The notes: generated by a model not told the origin, from the sequence alone. Counted from the first letter of the stretch, positions 19,701 to 28,711 are shown. The stretch is 49,900 bases of DNA from Bacteroidales bacterium (GCA_024398095.1 JAKSJK010000009.1:1-49900); one strand, 5' to 3'. Numbers and translations are program-made.

Positions 19701-22044
19701 GATCCTTCACCACGCACTCGCTCTCCAGAGTAAAATATCCGCTCTTCCACTTTGACAGATCCAGCACGGTCTCCGCATTGCTCCTGGCAGATCCGGAATC
19801 CACCACTTTGCCATCCTTGAGCAGGCGATAGGAAACCTTCACATCCACAGGCTGGCCGTCCGTATTCTTCACTGGGAACTTCAGAACTGCATTCCCTCCG
19901 ACGATGCCGAGTCCGTAAGTATTCATTCCGATGGCATTGCGGTAGGAGCCTTCAATCTCATTCAGCAGTTCAGGTCCATTGTAGAAATTCTCCCCAAGGC
20001 TGTAGGTCTTGCTGTAATCGCGGGTTTCACCGGTCGCATCCACAACTGTCAGGGCTACGGTTGTCCAGACATAGTGCCTGTCCTTTGCATCGGGACGGAA
20101 CTTGAAAGAGAACTTTCCGCCGGCACCGATCTCCAGGTCGCCGGACTTGTCGTCCGCATTCCAGTAGATCTTCGCACCGGCAAGGCTATGGCCGGAATAT
20201 GACTTCACGACACCGCTCACAGTCACCTCGTCGCCAGGGAAAAGAAGTCCCTGGAACCTGTCAAAGCTGAGGTCGAAGTTCGGCAGCACATATTCGTCCA
20301 CGGTCACATATTCATTTTCACCGGTGCTGTTGCCGGTCACGCACAGATTCCATCTGCCGCCGCGGCGTCCCACCGGAAGGGCGAATTCACCGGACACGGA
20401 ACCGTACTCATTGGAAGTCAGAGTCAGCTTGCCAACTTGCTTGCCCTCGGCATCGTCCAGGCGCACAGTAAGCTTCTTGCCAGCCTGCACCTTATATCCA
20501 TTGGCTGCATTGCCGCTGTAGCAGATTGCCTTGAACTTCAGAGTCTCACCCGGTCTGTAGGCACCGCAATCAGTGAAAACTGCAATGCTGTGACTCTCCC
20601 TGGAATCATCCAGATATCGGTTCCAATCGGTAGCGGCGCCGCTCTTATGAGACAGGCGAAGACGTCCCTGGGCATCCTTGTAACTCAGGGCAAAGTCGGT
20701 ACTCTTGCCTTCCAGAGCCTTGAGAACATCTTCCGGCAGGACTGTAAAGCCGTTCAGTCTTACACCATCGTGGCTCATCAGCCTGTCGTCCTTCCTATAG
20801 ACGATGATATCAGCCTTCTCTACAGGCTTGCCGGTCTGCCAGTCCGCCGCATATACATAGGTCTTTCCCTGAATATCCTGGGTGGCGAGTGAAATGCTGT
20901 GCCTGTTATAGGTCATCTCGCACTTCTCGCCATAATCGCAGATCAGTTCATACTCGCCGTCATCCAGAGTTTCAGGGATGCTGAGTTTCAAGGTATCCTG
21001 GCGGTAATAGCTGTTTTCGTCATTCTTCATGACGGCGGAGAACTTCTCCTTGCCATTCAGCTTCAAGCTCACACTTACTTTATGCACATTGCGGACTGTA
21101 GCCGTGAGAACGGACTTGTCCAGGTTGAAATCCGCCTGCTTTTCGTCCATCCTCTCAATCAGACCGGCCGGGAAGGTGCAGCAATCCGCTATCTTCTTCT
21201 CCTGCCCGCTGAAAGACTTCTGCAGCTTTACGAATTCCACACATTCGGCGCGCAGGGCGCTGAATTCCGCTGCGGTGGTTCCCTTTCGGTTGTCGAGGTC
21301 TGAAAACTTGTATCCTATCAGTTTCTGGCGTGCCAGGAGTGCAACTGCCTGTCCCTGATGCGCCTTTTCGTATTCGGCATATTTACCTTTTCGGACACTA
21401 TCAAGAGCTGTGAACCTGCTTATGTCGATATAATCCAGCAGGGCAGCCATCGGGTAGGCGTCGCCATACTCCTTTCCCAAAAGGTCGCGGGATTCCCTGT
21501 CACTGCTGCCGAGGTAGACTGACCAGAGGGCATACAGATAGTCATTTCCCAGGAAAGACCTGACCACAGGCTCCAGATTGTCCGGAGCCCACATGGCTGA
21601 ATGGTCATGCAGAATCGGGGTGCAGGACTTGCGCAGGGCCGCCTCATTCGCCTTTACGAAGTTCAAGGATGCGCTGGCAGAACCGTTTCTCATATGGAAG
21701 AAAGTCAGCACCGGCTCATTGTAAGCTTCGACCGCCTTATCGATTTCGACATTCATCGAATCGCGCAGTTTCCAATTCATGGAGGCGACCACATCGCGTG
21801 CCTTCACGGCCGCATCGTAGCAGTCCCAAGGCAGCCGCTGCCTGATAGCCTCAGCCTTGATCTCATTCAGGATCTGGAGCTCTTTCTTAGGCAGGTCGGA
21901 ATTTCGGGCAGATTCAAACTTCTTCCATTGTTCCTTCAATACATGGTCATCATCTTTCGGCATAATCGCATAGGTAATGAAAGTTGCGGAGAGCAGGACA
22001 GCAAGTACCGCAGCTCCGATCAAAAAAATTTTCTTCATAATCAT
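16792..22044 (-). CDS. Alpha-2-macroglobulin family membrane protein lacking the thioester
   Basis: This 1750-aa envelope protein belongs to the Bacteroidetes MG-domain family. It has an N-terminal TM/signal anchor (about residues 5-27) and no lipobox Cys, unlike its paralogue at 2460. A helical region, many beta macroglobulin domains (with phrases such as GAYRPGETLKFKAICY) and the C-terminal ending FSPQGYRWVREDHTEYWFDS are seen. Where the thioester CxEQ would fall, the sequence reads ECENLLSLL (Cys near residue 1277), so the reactive bond is apparently lost. Its start ATG overlaps the folC stop (ATGA), giving translational coupling. Its function may be scaffold or trap without covalent capture (inference). 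Confidence 0.88.
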   Translation of the reverse strand: MIMKKIFLIGAAVLAVLLSATFITYAIMPKDDDHVLKEQWKKFESARNSDLPKKELQILNEIKAEAIRQRLPWDCYDAAVKARDVVASMNWKLRDSMNVEIDKAVEAYNEPVLTFFHMRNGSASASLNFVKANEAALRKSCTPILHDHSAMWAPDNLEPVVRSFLGNDYLYALWSVYLGSSDRESRDLLGKEYGDAYPMAALLDYIDISRFTALDSVRKGKYAEYEKAHQGQAVALLARQKLIGYKFSDLDNRKGTTAAEFSALRAECVEFVKLQKSFSGQEKKIADCCTFPAGLIERMDEKQADFNLDKSVLTATVRNVHKVSVSLKLNGKEKFSAVMKNDENSYYRQDTLKLSIPETLDDGEYELICDYGEKCEMTYNRHSISLATQDIQGKTYVYAADWQTGKPVEKADIIVYRKDDRLMSHDGVRLNGFTVLPEDVLKALEGKSTDFALSYKDAQGRLRLSHKSGAATDWNRYLDDSRESHSIAVFTDCGAYRPGETLKFKAICYSGNAANGYKVQAGKKLTVRLDDAEGKQVGKLTLTSNEYGSVSGEFALPVGRRGGRWNLCVTGNSTGENEYVTVDEYVLPNFDLSFDRFQGLLFPGDEVTVSGVVKSYSGHSLAGAKIYWNADDKSGDLEIGAGGKFSFKFRPDAKDRHYVWTTVALTVVDATGETRDYSKTYSLGENFYNGPELLNEIEGSYRNAIGMNTYGLGIVGGNAVLKFPVKNTDGQPVDVKVSYRLLKDGKVVDSGSARSNAETVLDLSKWKSGYFTLESECVVKDQQGKEYKDESESTFLKVASDAQVLDEPVRDFVRRMDSDGISLQLGDAMQPIWASVQLWGLNGQLLRSEMVSVNGRQGQKGSLKTIDWEFKTEYPDEVVMYVFYFRDGSSCRKEMTYSRPVSKYRLPLSISSFTDEARPGRQYELSFLTAPSAESAVTIFDKSTETIQPNRWYPINLATSSPYVPYVNTWLGDDSAHHHYLTKGIFGASSKLMNSRSSAVALSDDICLEEESMPMMETVAADGAAPEAAEEVSVRSDFKAALAFEPHVVSDADGNSVVKFTTSDKLSTYIVQIFSHDKAMHNDALRREMLVTMPVKLSVVEPLYLFKGDRYRLNATVSSMAKKSVGGSVKMQLYRGGDWEKVKSTQPLKTVTLNPGTLPAGGNLSFGVDIDVDEFLSLAGAKAKGLNPLLETMGVKLTFSAGEDSDAIYFNIPVYESAQTLTESHSAVLLAGADRSKLLAELRGSFVNVQAEGAECKEISIVDMVREALPELQNPECENLLSLLDAYYANALSASLGGATKDDSVQASLMKKILDLRNSDGGFAWFKEMDSSPLMTAMLLQRLGGLRDRGLVDMSSLASVCADACAYLDKVQFDTKGKRPFWCGGLADEQYLLTRSMYPEVKLAAKPDRKTRKEFANYLTPKKNRGLQGQVFPKARRLLILVNLCSSESGKSLASGLGVKLAADKKLNASLKADYASLFEYAQPHKGYGRYFPNAVMPFRGLLESEAYAHSLICDLFSAPSRRNLACVTADNAAEYARLADDLRLWLMLQKETQKWESDPGFVEALASILDASQAVLDTRVIVLSKTYRKPFEEIKAAGNGFTVARKYAVMDKEGNTSALADGDVLHVGDRVVATYSIWNEENRSFVRLNATRPACLRPVDQLSGRYGWWLRPICVDGWYTFSPQGYRWVREDHTEYWFDSYPEEKSSVTEVFFVTQEGTFTSPVTEIESLYAPHYRANDAYSKPLTTVK

Positions 22045-23393
22045 TCACAGTCAGGGAAGCAGCGCACCGCCTCCGAAACGACATAAGTACTACCGCCGAT
22101 GTATATCAAAGTCCGTGCCTGCAATGCCTCTGCAAGGGCAGTCTCGACAGCGGATGCAACTGTTTGACACACAACATGTCTGCATGGTTCGCATCCGACC
22201 TCCGCACAATCTGCCTCATAGCGCTTGGCGGCCTCAGCGGCAGGCAGGGCGCGGTGGTTGTCGGCATTGGTGAAAATTACCAGTTCAGCCTCGCGCGGAA
22301 TCAGCCGCAGCACTGCATCCACATCCTTGTCGGATACAGATCCGTATACAATGACCAGCTTGGTCCCGCCTGCCGCAATCTCCGAGAGACGCGCAAAATT
22401 CAGACGCAGTCCGTGCTCGTTATGTCCTATATCGGCTATCACTTCGTAAGTATCGGCAACAGCCAGTCTCTCCCAGCGGCCGTGGAAATCCATCCGGGAT
22501 GCGGTATGCTCAACAGCTTCGAGGACAGGAGCATCCGGTGTCACCCCAAGCACCTGCAGAGCAGTCATCACAGTGCGCAGGTTCTTCACCTGGCAAGGTC
22601 CCTGGAGGTCCATTGCAGAAAGAATCCCGTCGGCGTGCTCCCAGCCGGCAGGCACGGTCTTGTCCGCAAATCTCAGCAGAGACATGATACGGCCGCGGTC
22701 GCCCATGAACTCCGCCTCTGGAAGGTTGGTATACAGGGTCTTGCGTTCGAAGACAGGATCTGTCTCGGGATGGGACTCTCCCACCACCACAGGGATCAGA
22801 GGCTTGATGATTCCCGCCTTCTCATACGCAATCTCGCCGAGAGTATTGCCCAGGATGTCGCAATGATCGTAGCCGATATTGGTTATGACCGATAGTTCCG
22901 GAGTGATGATGTTGGTACTGTCCATCCTGCCGCCGAGACCGGTCTCTATAACCGCCACATCCACGCCCTCGACGGCGAACCACTCGAAGGCGATGCAAGT
23001 GGTCACTTCAAAGAAAGACAGACCTATATTAATATATGTATCACCCCAGCGGGAAATTATCTCCCCGAGGGCATCGCGTCCTATCAGCCGCACACCGCCG
23101 GCGTCGATTACACGCGCACGCTCACGCACACCGAGAATGTGCGGAGAAGTATACAGCCCGACTTTGAGACCCGTTGCCGCCAGGGCGGAGGCCAGCATGT
23201 TGGACACGGAACCCTTGCCGTTGGTGCCCGCCACATGTACGGTACGGTATTTCCGATGAGGGTGTCCGGCCATCTGGTCCACGAACTCCATTCTCTCCAG
23301 CCCTGGCTTGAAAGCCATGCTTCCGGAGGTCTGGAAAGACTGGAATCGGCCGAAAAAGGACTCGATCATATCATCTGTAAAGGTGGATTTCAT
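22041..23393 (-). CDS. folC: Bifunctional folylpolyglutamate/dihydrofolate synthase
   Basis: This cytosolic ATP ligase joins glutamate to dihydropteroate and to reduced folates. It has 450 aa, the usual length. The P-loop GTNGKGS is at residues 56-62, GLGGRMDSTN follows, and the Mur-ligase-like core ITNIGYDHCDILGNTLGEIAYEKAGI is complete. The C-terminal domain shows ADIGHNEHG and FTNADNHRALP. The stop overlaps the start of the following macroglobulin gene by 4 nt, so both are probably expressed together although functionally unrelated. Upstream is a minus-strand promoter overlapping a palindrome (23417-23448). Confidence 0.94.
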   Translation of the reverse strand: MKSTFTDDMIESFFGRFQSFQTSGSMAFKPGLERMEFVDQMAGHPHRKYRTVHVAGTNGKGSVSNMLASALAATGLKVGLYTSPHILGVRERARVIDAGGVRLIGRDALGEIISRWGDTYINIGLSFFEVTTCIAFEWFAVEGVDVAVIETGLGGRMDSTNIITPELSVITNIGYDHCDILGNTLGEIAYEKAGIIKPLIPVVVGESHPETDPVFERKTLYTNLPEAEFMGDRGRIMSLLRFADKTVPAGWEHADGILSAMDLQGPCQVKNLRTVMTALQVLGVTPDAPVLEAVEHTASRMDFHGRWERLAVADTYEVIADIGHNEHGLRLNFARLSEIAAGGTKLVIVYGSVSDKDVDAVLRLIPREAELVIFTNADNHRALPAAEAAKRYEADCAEVGCEPCRHVVCQTVASAVETALAEALQARTLIYIGGSTYVVSEAVRCFPDCE

Positions 23394-23403
23394 CTCAAAA
23401 ATG

Positions 23404-23448
23404 TTTGTTCAGACACCAAAATTACTTAATTTTACGAAGTAATTGAAA
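23404..23448. promoter_or_regulatory. Overlapping divergent promoters with a shared inverted repeat
   Basis: Minus strand: TTTC (23445-23448), 20 nt, TAATTTTG (23417-23424) for folC. Plus strand: TTTG (23404-23407), 19 nt, TAATTTTA (23427-23434) for the gene at 23460. The inverted repeat AATTACT/AGTAATT (23420-23426 with 23438-23444) overlaps both -7 boxes. Each promoter has one mismatch, so only one of them may be used at a time. Confidence 0.45.
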
Positions 23449-23459
23449 CTTTATCCTGA

Positions 23460-24524
23460 ATGGAGAAGCACAAAGCCCTGAACTCAGAGTACATCATCGA
23501 CGGAACCAGGTTGGAAAGCACCCCGGCGGAACTGCTGGATGAATGCCTGGAAGAGGTCAGCCCGCGTCGCCGCAAAGATTGCCCAAAGGCGGGTGACATT
23601 GCCGATGAGAGTCTGGACAAGCCATTGAAAACCACCATCTTCCGTAAAGAAGAGATTGATCGCTATGCCGAGCTGGCAACAGGCGGCGGAGAGCGTGCTT
23701 TCGAGCTTGCCTACCCTGAGCAGTTTACCCGCCAGAGGATAGCCAAGGCCCTGCTGGACACAATCTGGAAAGCCGGCCACTTCACGCTAGGAGATCTCAG
23801 TCTCAGACTGGATTGGAAATGGAATTCCGGCAAGCTGGGAGCCATGGCGGCCTTCCGTCTGAGCGCGTCGGCAGCTGCGGACTATATCTTCGAACTGGAC
23901 TCCGCAATCAGTTCCTACTCTTTCGAGGACGGCTGCGGTGACTGCAGCCTCGAAGTGGGTGTGGAAGGCTGTGACATAGACGACAGCTGTCTCCACGACA
24001 TTGACGAAGGAGATACGGACGACTGGATCATATACATTCCGTTCGACACCTGCCCGCACCGTCTTGGAGCCTCAGTGCTCGCCAGGCAGCTTGGGTCAAA
24101 CGGCGATACAGCCCCGGAAATCAACGACCCGGACTGGTTCATGGACTGCTACGAAGTGGTGCGCGAGCTGGTCGAGGACGGCATCGTGACAGGCGGCGCC
24201 ACGGTATGTGACGGCGGCCTCATGGCTGCCCTGAAACACTGCTTCAGCGACGCCCAGGTTAACATCAGCGGCATCTCGCAGTCCTACGGCGAGAAAGACA
24301 GCATACGCATTCTCTTCGGAGAGGTGCCGGGAGTGCTGATCAGGATCAGGGATGTGGACTACGACTATGTAGACTCCCAGATGCTCCTGCAGGACATTGC
24401 CTACTACCCTCTCGGACACCCGTCAGCCCCGGGATCAGGGCTATCCATAACAGACCACAGCAAGCCGGCCATCAGCAGCATTCTGGACTCGCTCCTCAAT
24501 GTCGCTACGGAAGGCGAAGACTAA
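23460..24524 (+). CDS. AIR-synthase/PurL C-domain-like protein, function unknown
   Basis: This 354-aa cytosolic protein has no signal peptide. Its second half resembles the C-terminal ATP-grasp-like lobe of the PurM/PurL (AIR synthase) superfamily: HRLGASVLARQLG near 200-212, DPDWFMDCYEVVRELVEDG near 224-241, the DGGLMAAL signature at 251-258, and LFGEVPGVLIRI at 285-296. It is far shorter than PurL (about 1230 aa in this phylum), and the usual His-Asp-x-Ser before DGGL is changed to ATVC, so FGAM synthase activity is doubtful. The N-terminal half is not recognised. It is 6 nt upstream of the PIN-PhoH gene and probably co-transcribed with it. Confidence 0.7.
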   Translation: MEKHKALNSEYIIDGTRLESTPAELLDECLEEVSPRRRKDCPKAGDIADESLDKPLKTTIFRKEEIDRYAELATGGGERAFELAYPEQFTRQRIAKALLDTIWKAGHFTLGDLSLRLDWKWNSGKLGAMAAFRLSASAAADYIFELDSAISSYSFEDGCGDCSLEVGVEGCDIDDSCLHDIDEGDTDDWIIYIPFDTCPHRLGASVLARQLGSNGDTAPEINDPDWFMDCYEVVRELVEDGIVTGGATVCDGGLMAALKHCFSDAQVNISGISQSYGEKDSIRILFGEVPGVLIRIRDVDYDYVDSQMLLQDIAYYPLGHPSAPGSGLSITDHSKPAISSILDSLLNVATEGED

Positions 24525-24530
24525 GAAACC

Positions 24531-25874
24531 ATGCCAAAACCATCGAAAATCTTTGTGCTCGACACCAATGTGATCCTGCACGACTACAAGGCCATACGCA
24601 AATTCCAGGACAACGATGTCGTCATCCCGATGGCGGTCATCGAGGAACTGGACAAGTTCAAGAAAGGCAATGACGCCCTCTCCTTCAATTCCAGGGGCTT
24701 CGTCCGCGAACTGGACAAACTGACCGGAAACAAGCTCTTCGGCAAGTACGGAGTGCCTATCGGCAAGGGTATGGGCTGCATCAAGGTGGAGGTCAACCAC
24801 CCATTCCCTCCGGCTCTGCAGGCCTGCTTCAAGGACGACATCCAGGACCACAGGATCATTGCCACAGCGATGTGGGTGCGCGACAACAACCCGGACCGCT
24901 TTGTGGCCCTCGTGACCAAGGACATCAACATGAGAATGAAGGCGAAAGCCGTCGGAATGGAGGTGCAGGACTACATGACAGACCGCATCGAGGAAGCCAA
25001 GGTTGAGACCGCCCTCAAGGAGGTACAGGTCATTCCGGATTTCGATCCCCAGCTGCTCCAGGAGCTGAATTACGGCCCGACCTGCTCGATCGACTGGAAG
25101 TCCGTATCCGCCAAGGAACCGGCTGCAAACCAACTCTACAAATTCAACTGGAAAGGCAGTGACAGCGTGGTCTGCGCCCGTTACGACAAGAAAAAAGGAC
25201 GCATCGTCCTGGTCAAGGGCAATGAAGCCTACGGCATACGTCCGCGCAACGACGAGCAGAAGTTCGCCATCGATGCCTGCCTCAATCCTGACACCCAGCT
25301 GGTGAGCCTCACCGGAGGCGCAGGCACCGGCAAAACCCTTATAGCACTTGCTGCGGCACTCGAGCAGGAACACGATTTCGAGCAGATAATCCTCTCCCGC
25401 CCGGCAGTAATTCTCGGCAACCAGGACCTGGGATTCCTCCCTGGTGACCAGAAGAGCAAGATGAGTCCGTTCGTGCAGCCTCTGATGGACAACCTGAATG
25501 TTATCAGGAATGTCTTCAGACCGGGCAGCAAGCAGGCCCTCAGGATAGACGCCATGCTCAAGGACGAGAAACTGCTCATCTCCCCTCTCGCCTATATCAG
25601 GGGACGCAGCCTTGGCAAGGTCTTCTTCATCATCGACGAGGCCCAGAACCTCACTCCGCATGAGGTCAAGACCATTATCACACGTGCGGGAGAAGGCACC
25701 AAGATAGTCTTCACCGGTGACATCCATCAGATCGACCAGCCATACCTGGACCAGTGGTCCAACGGCGTCACCCACCTCTCCGACAAGATGGCCGGACAGG
25801 CACTTTTCCAGCACATAAACCTGCGTAAGGGAGAACGAAGCGAACTGTCGGAGATAGCGGCAAAGCTTCTGTAA
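24531..25874 (+). CDS. PIN domain-PhoH family ATPase (YlaK-like)
   Basis: This 447-aa protein couples a PIN ribonuclease domain to a PhoH-type ATPase/helicase. PhoH2-like proteins of this architecture unwind and cut RNA in some bacteria. The PIN part starts FVLDTNVILHD (Asp11), with later acidic residues in IEELDKF and DHRIIATA. The ATPase part has Walker A TGGAGTGKT (261-269), Walker B FFIIDEAQNL (Asp369, Glu370), and the sensor stretch KIVFTGDIHQID. It is complete. It follows the PurL-like gene by 6 nt. A strong hairpin (25911-25945) lies between it and ppdK. Confidence 0.93.
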   Translation: MPKPSKIFVLDTNVILHDYKAIRKFQDNDVVIPMAVIEELDKFKKGNDALSFNSRGFVRELDKLTGNKLFGKYGVPIGKGMGCIKVEVNHPFPPALQACFKDDIQDHRIIATAMWVRDNNPDRFVALVTKDINMRMKAKAVGMEVQDYMTDRIEEAKVETALKEVQVIPDFDPQLLQELNYGPTCSIDWKSVSAKEPAANQLYKFNWKGSDSVVCARYDKKKGRIVLVKGNEAYGIRPRNDEQKFAIDACLNPDTQLVSLTGGAGTGKTLIALAAALEQEHDFEQIILSRPAVILGNQDLGFLPGDQKSKMSPFVQPLMDNLNVIRNVFRPGSKQALRIDAMLKDEKLLISPLAYIRGRSLGKVFFIIDEAQNLTPHEVKTIITRAGEGTKIVFTGDIHQIDQPYLDQWSNGVTHLSDKMAGQALFQHINLRKGERSELSEIAAKLL

Positions 25875-25910
25875 AGAAAATTTCGGAAACCCGGATTTTT
25901 TCGTTAAATT

Positions 25911-25945
25911 CGCGGCGGTTATTATCATCAGTAATAACTGTCGCG
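25911..25945 (+). terminator. Long hairpin between phoH and ppdK
   Basis: A 14-bp stem with two G-U pairs (25911-25924 with 25932-25945, 7-nt loop) is followed by ATTTTTG. It starts 36 nt behind the PhoH stop, so termination is the simplest reading. A weak promoter box TAAATTCG (25905-25912) overlaps its left arm, so it could also sit at the 5' end of the ppdK mRNA. Confidence 0.6.
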
Positions 25946-25984
25946 ATTTTTGATTGTAATCATTAATTCAAAACTATAGAAAAA

Positions 25985-28711
25985 ATGGCAAACGAAAAGA
26001 AAAGAGTTTATCGCTTCGGTGCCGGTAAGGCAGAAGGAAACGGAGTGATGAGAGAGCTCCTCGGCGGCAAGGGTGCAAACCTCGCCGAGATGAACCTCCT
26101 CGGCATTCCGGTACCTGCTGGCTTCACCATCACTACCGAGTGCTGTACTGAGTACTATGAGCTCGGCGGTGGCTACACTGAAGAGCTTAAGAAGGATGTC
26201 GCAGCAGCCCTCAAGGCTACTGAGGAAATCATGGGCATGAAGTTCGGCGACGCTGAGAATCCGCTCCTCGTGAGCTGCCGCTCAGGCGCAAGAAGCTCAA
26301 TGCCTGGTATGATGGATACCATCCTCAACATCGGTCTCTGCTCAGCTACCATCCCTGGTATGATCAAGAAGACCAACAACCCACGTTTCGTATACGACGC
26401 ATACCGTCGTCTCATCATGATGTACTCTGACGTCGTAATGGAGAAGGCAGAGGGCATCGAGCCGGAGGATGGCAAGGCTATCCGCCAGCAGCTCGACAAG
26501 ATGATGGAAGATCTCAAGGAGTCAAAGGGCTACAAGTCCGACACCGAGATCACCGCTGACGAGCTCAAGGCTCTCGCAGAGGCTTTCAAGGTACGTATCA
26601 AGGAAGTTCTCGGCGTAGAGTTCCCTGATTCCGCAGAGGAGCAGCTCTGGGGTTCAATCGGTGGCGTCTTCAAGTCATGGAACGGCAAGCGCGCCATCAA
26701 GTACCGCCAGATCGAGGGTATTCCTGATGACTGGGGCACTGCAGTGAACGTTCAGTCAATGGTATTCGGCAACATGGGTGAGACTTCTGCAACAGGTGTT
26801 GCATTCTCACGTAACCCTGCCAACGGTGACAACAAGTTCTACGGCGAGTGGCTCATCAACGCACAGGGCGAGGATGTCGTTGCAGGTATCCGCACCCCTA
26901 ACCCGCTCAACAACGCAACCAAGAGCCCTCAGAACGCACACCTCGCTTCACTCGAGGAGGCAATGCCTGAGGTTTACAAGCAGCTCGACGAGATCCGCAC
27001 CAACCTTGAGAACCACTTCAACGACATGCAGGACATCGAGTTCACCATCCAGGAGAAGAAGCTCTGGATGCTCCAGTGCCGTATCGGCAAGAGAACCGGT
27101 CTCGCTGCCCTCAACATGGCAATGGATATGCTCGAGGAAGGTATGATCGACGAGAAGACCGCAGTAATGCGCGTTTCTCCTGCTCAGCTTGACGAGATCC
27201 TCCACCCAATCCTCGACCCTGCTTCAGAGAAGAAGGCTACTCCTGTAGCTCACGGTCTTCCTGCATCTCCAGGCGGTGCCGTAGGTACCATCGTATTCAC
27301 CAACGCTGACGCCGTTGCAGCAGCCGCTGCCAAGAAGGCTGTCATCCTCGTCCGCGAGGAGACCTCTCCAGAGGACGTTGAGGGTATGCGCGCTGCCGCT
27401 GGTATCCTTACCATGAAGGGCGGTATGACCTCACACGCTGCACTCGTTGCACGCGGCTGGGGCAAGTGCTGCATCGTTGGCTGCGAGGATATGAAGATCG
27501 ACCTCGAGAACAAGACCGTAAGCTTCAAGGGCTGCGACCAGGTTTTCAAGGAGGGTGACTCATTCTCACTCAACGGCGCAAAGGGCGCTGTATACGCAAC
27601 CGCAATCGAGACCATGGACGCTTCCGATAACCCTCGTTTCGTGAAGTTCATGGAGATCGCCGACAAGTTCCGCAAGCTCGGTGTACGCACCAACGCAGAT
27701 ACTCCTGAGGACGCAGCACGCGCACTCTCATTCGGCGCTGAGGGCATCGGCCTCTTCCGTATCGAGCATATGTTCTACGGCAAGAACTCCGAGACTCCGC
27801 TCAGCAAGCTCCGCAAGATGATCCTCTCTACCACTGACGAGGAGCGCCGCGCAGCACTCGCAGAGCTCGAGCCATTCATGAAGGCCGCAGTTAAGGGCAC
27901 CATGAAGATCATGGACGGCAGACATGTTACCTTCCGTCTCCTCGACCCACCTCTCCACGAGTTCGTTCCTACCACCGAGGACAAGAAGGCTGAGCTCGCA
28001 AATGAGCTTCACATCACCACCGGTGACATCGAGAAGCGTGGCGAATCACTCCACGAGGTCAACCCTATGATGGGTCACCGCGGAGTACGTCTCCACATCA
28101 CCTACCCTATGATCTCCGAGACTCAGTTCCGCGCAATCTTCACCGCAGCCGCTGAGCTTAGGAACGAAGGCCTGAACCCAATGCCTGAGATCATGGTTCC
28201 TGTAACCATCTCTGAGCGCGAGCTTCGCTTCCAGAAGGCTATCTGCGAGAAGATCAAGGCAGAAGTTGAGGCACAGATGAACACCAACATCGATTACAAG
28301 TTCGGTACTATGATCGAGATCCCACGCGCAGCCCTTACCGCTGACCGCATGGCGCGCACCGCTGAGTTCTTCTCATTCGGTACCAACGACCTCACCCAGA
28401 TGACCTTCGGCTTCTCACGTGACGACGTCAGCACCTTCATGGGTGACTACCTCGGCAACAAGATCCTCGATGCAGACCCATTCAAGACTCTCGACCAGAA
28501 GGCTGTCGGCGTTCTCGTAGACTACGCTGTATCACACGGCCGCGCAACCCGTCCTGAGCTCAAGTGCGGTATCTGCGGCGAGCACGGCGGCGATCCGGCA
28601 TCTGTCGAGTTCTGCCACAAGATCGGTCTCAACTACGTATCTTGCTCACCGTTCCGAGTTCCAATCGCAAGACTTGCAGCTGCCCAGGCAGCAATCAAGA
28701 ACGCGAAATAG
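25985..28711 (+). CDS. ppdK: Pyruvate, phosphate dikinase
   Basis: PPDK interconverts ATP, pyruvate and phosphate with AMP, phosphoenolpyruvate and pyrophosphate in the cytosol. In anaerobic Bacteroidales it serves pyrophosphate-linked glycolysis or gluconeogenesis. At 908 aa it is close to the usual length. The ATP-grasp domain is N-terminal (GGKGANLAEM, residues about 28-37). The swivelling domain carries the catalytic His484 in GGMTSHAALVARG, and the PEP-binding barrel ends with the active Cys864 in CGICGEHGG. Codon choice is very biased, suggesting high expression. It is transcribed alone, with structured 3' hairpins at 28717-28829. Confidence 0.97.
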   Translation: MANEKKRVYRFGAGKAEGNGVMRELLGGKGANLAEMNLLGIPVPAGFTITTECCTEYYELGGGYTEELKKDVAAALKATEEIMGMKFGDAENPLLVSCRSGARSSMPGMMDTILNIGLCSATIPGMIKKTNNPRFVYDAYRRLIMMYSDVVMEKAEGIEPEDGKAIRQQLDKMMEDLKESKGYKSDTEITADELKALAEAFKVRIKEVLGVEFPDSAEEQLWGSIGGVFKSWNGKRAIKYRQIEGIPDDWGTAVNVQSMVFGNMGETSATGVAFSRNPANGDNKFYGEWLINAQGEDVVAGIRTPNPLNNATKSPQNAHLASLEEAMPEVYKQLDEIRTNLENHFNDMQDIEFTIQEKKLWMLQCRIGKRTGLAALNMAMDMLEEGMIDEKTAVMRVSPAQLDEILHPILDPASEKKATPVAHGLPASPGGAVGTIVFTNADAVAAAAAKKAVILVREETSPEDVEGMRAAAGILTMKGGMTSHAALVARGWGKCCIVGCEDMKIDLENKTVSFKGCDQVFKEGDSFSLNGAKGAVYATAIETMDASDNPRFVKFMEIADKFRKLGVRTNADTPEDAARALSFGAEGIGLFRIEHMFYGKNSETPLSKLRKMILSTTDEERRAALAELEPFMKAAVKGTMKIMDGRHVTFRLLDPPLHEFVPTTEDKKAELANELHITTGDIEKRGESLHEVNPMMGHRGVRLHITYPMISETQFRAIFTAAAELRNEGLNPMPEIMVPVTISERELRFQKAICEKIKAEVEAQMNTNIDYKFGTMIEIPRAALTADRMARTAEFFSFGTNDLTQMTFGFSRDDVSTFMGDYLGNKILDADPFKTLDQKAVGVLVDYAVSHGRATRPELKCGICGEHGGDPASVEFCHKIGLNYVSCSPFRVPIARLAAAQAAIKNAK

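Noticed and set aside
23460-24524. Calling this gene a full phosphoribosylformylglycinamidine synthase
   Set aside because: It is less than a third of the PurL length and lacks the conserved catalytic sequence before DGGL.
24441-25928. Long minus-strand open frame (about 495 codons) opposite the PhoH gene
   Set aside because: It is a composition shadow of the PIN-PhoH gene, which has complete Walker and PIN motifs on the plus strand. The antisense translation has no domain or sensible start.
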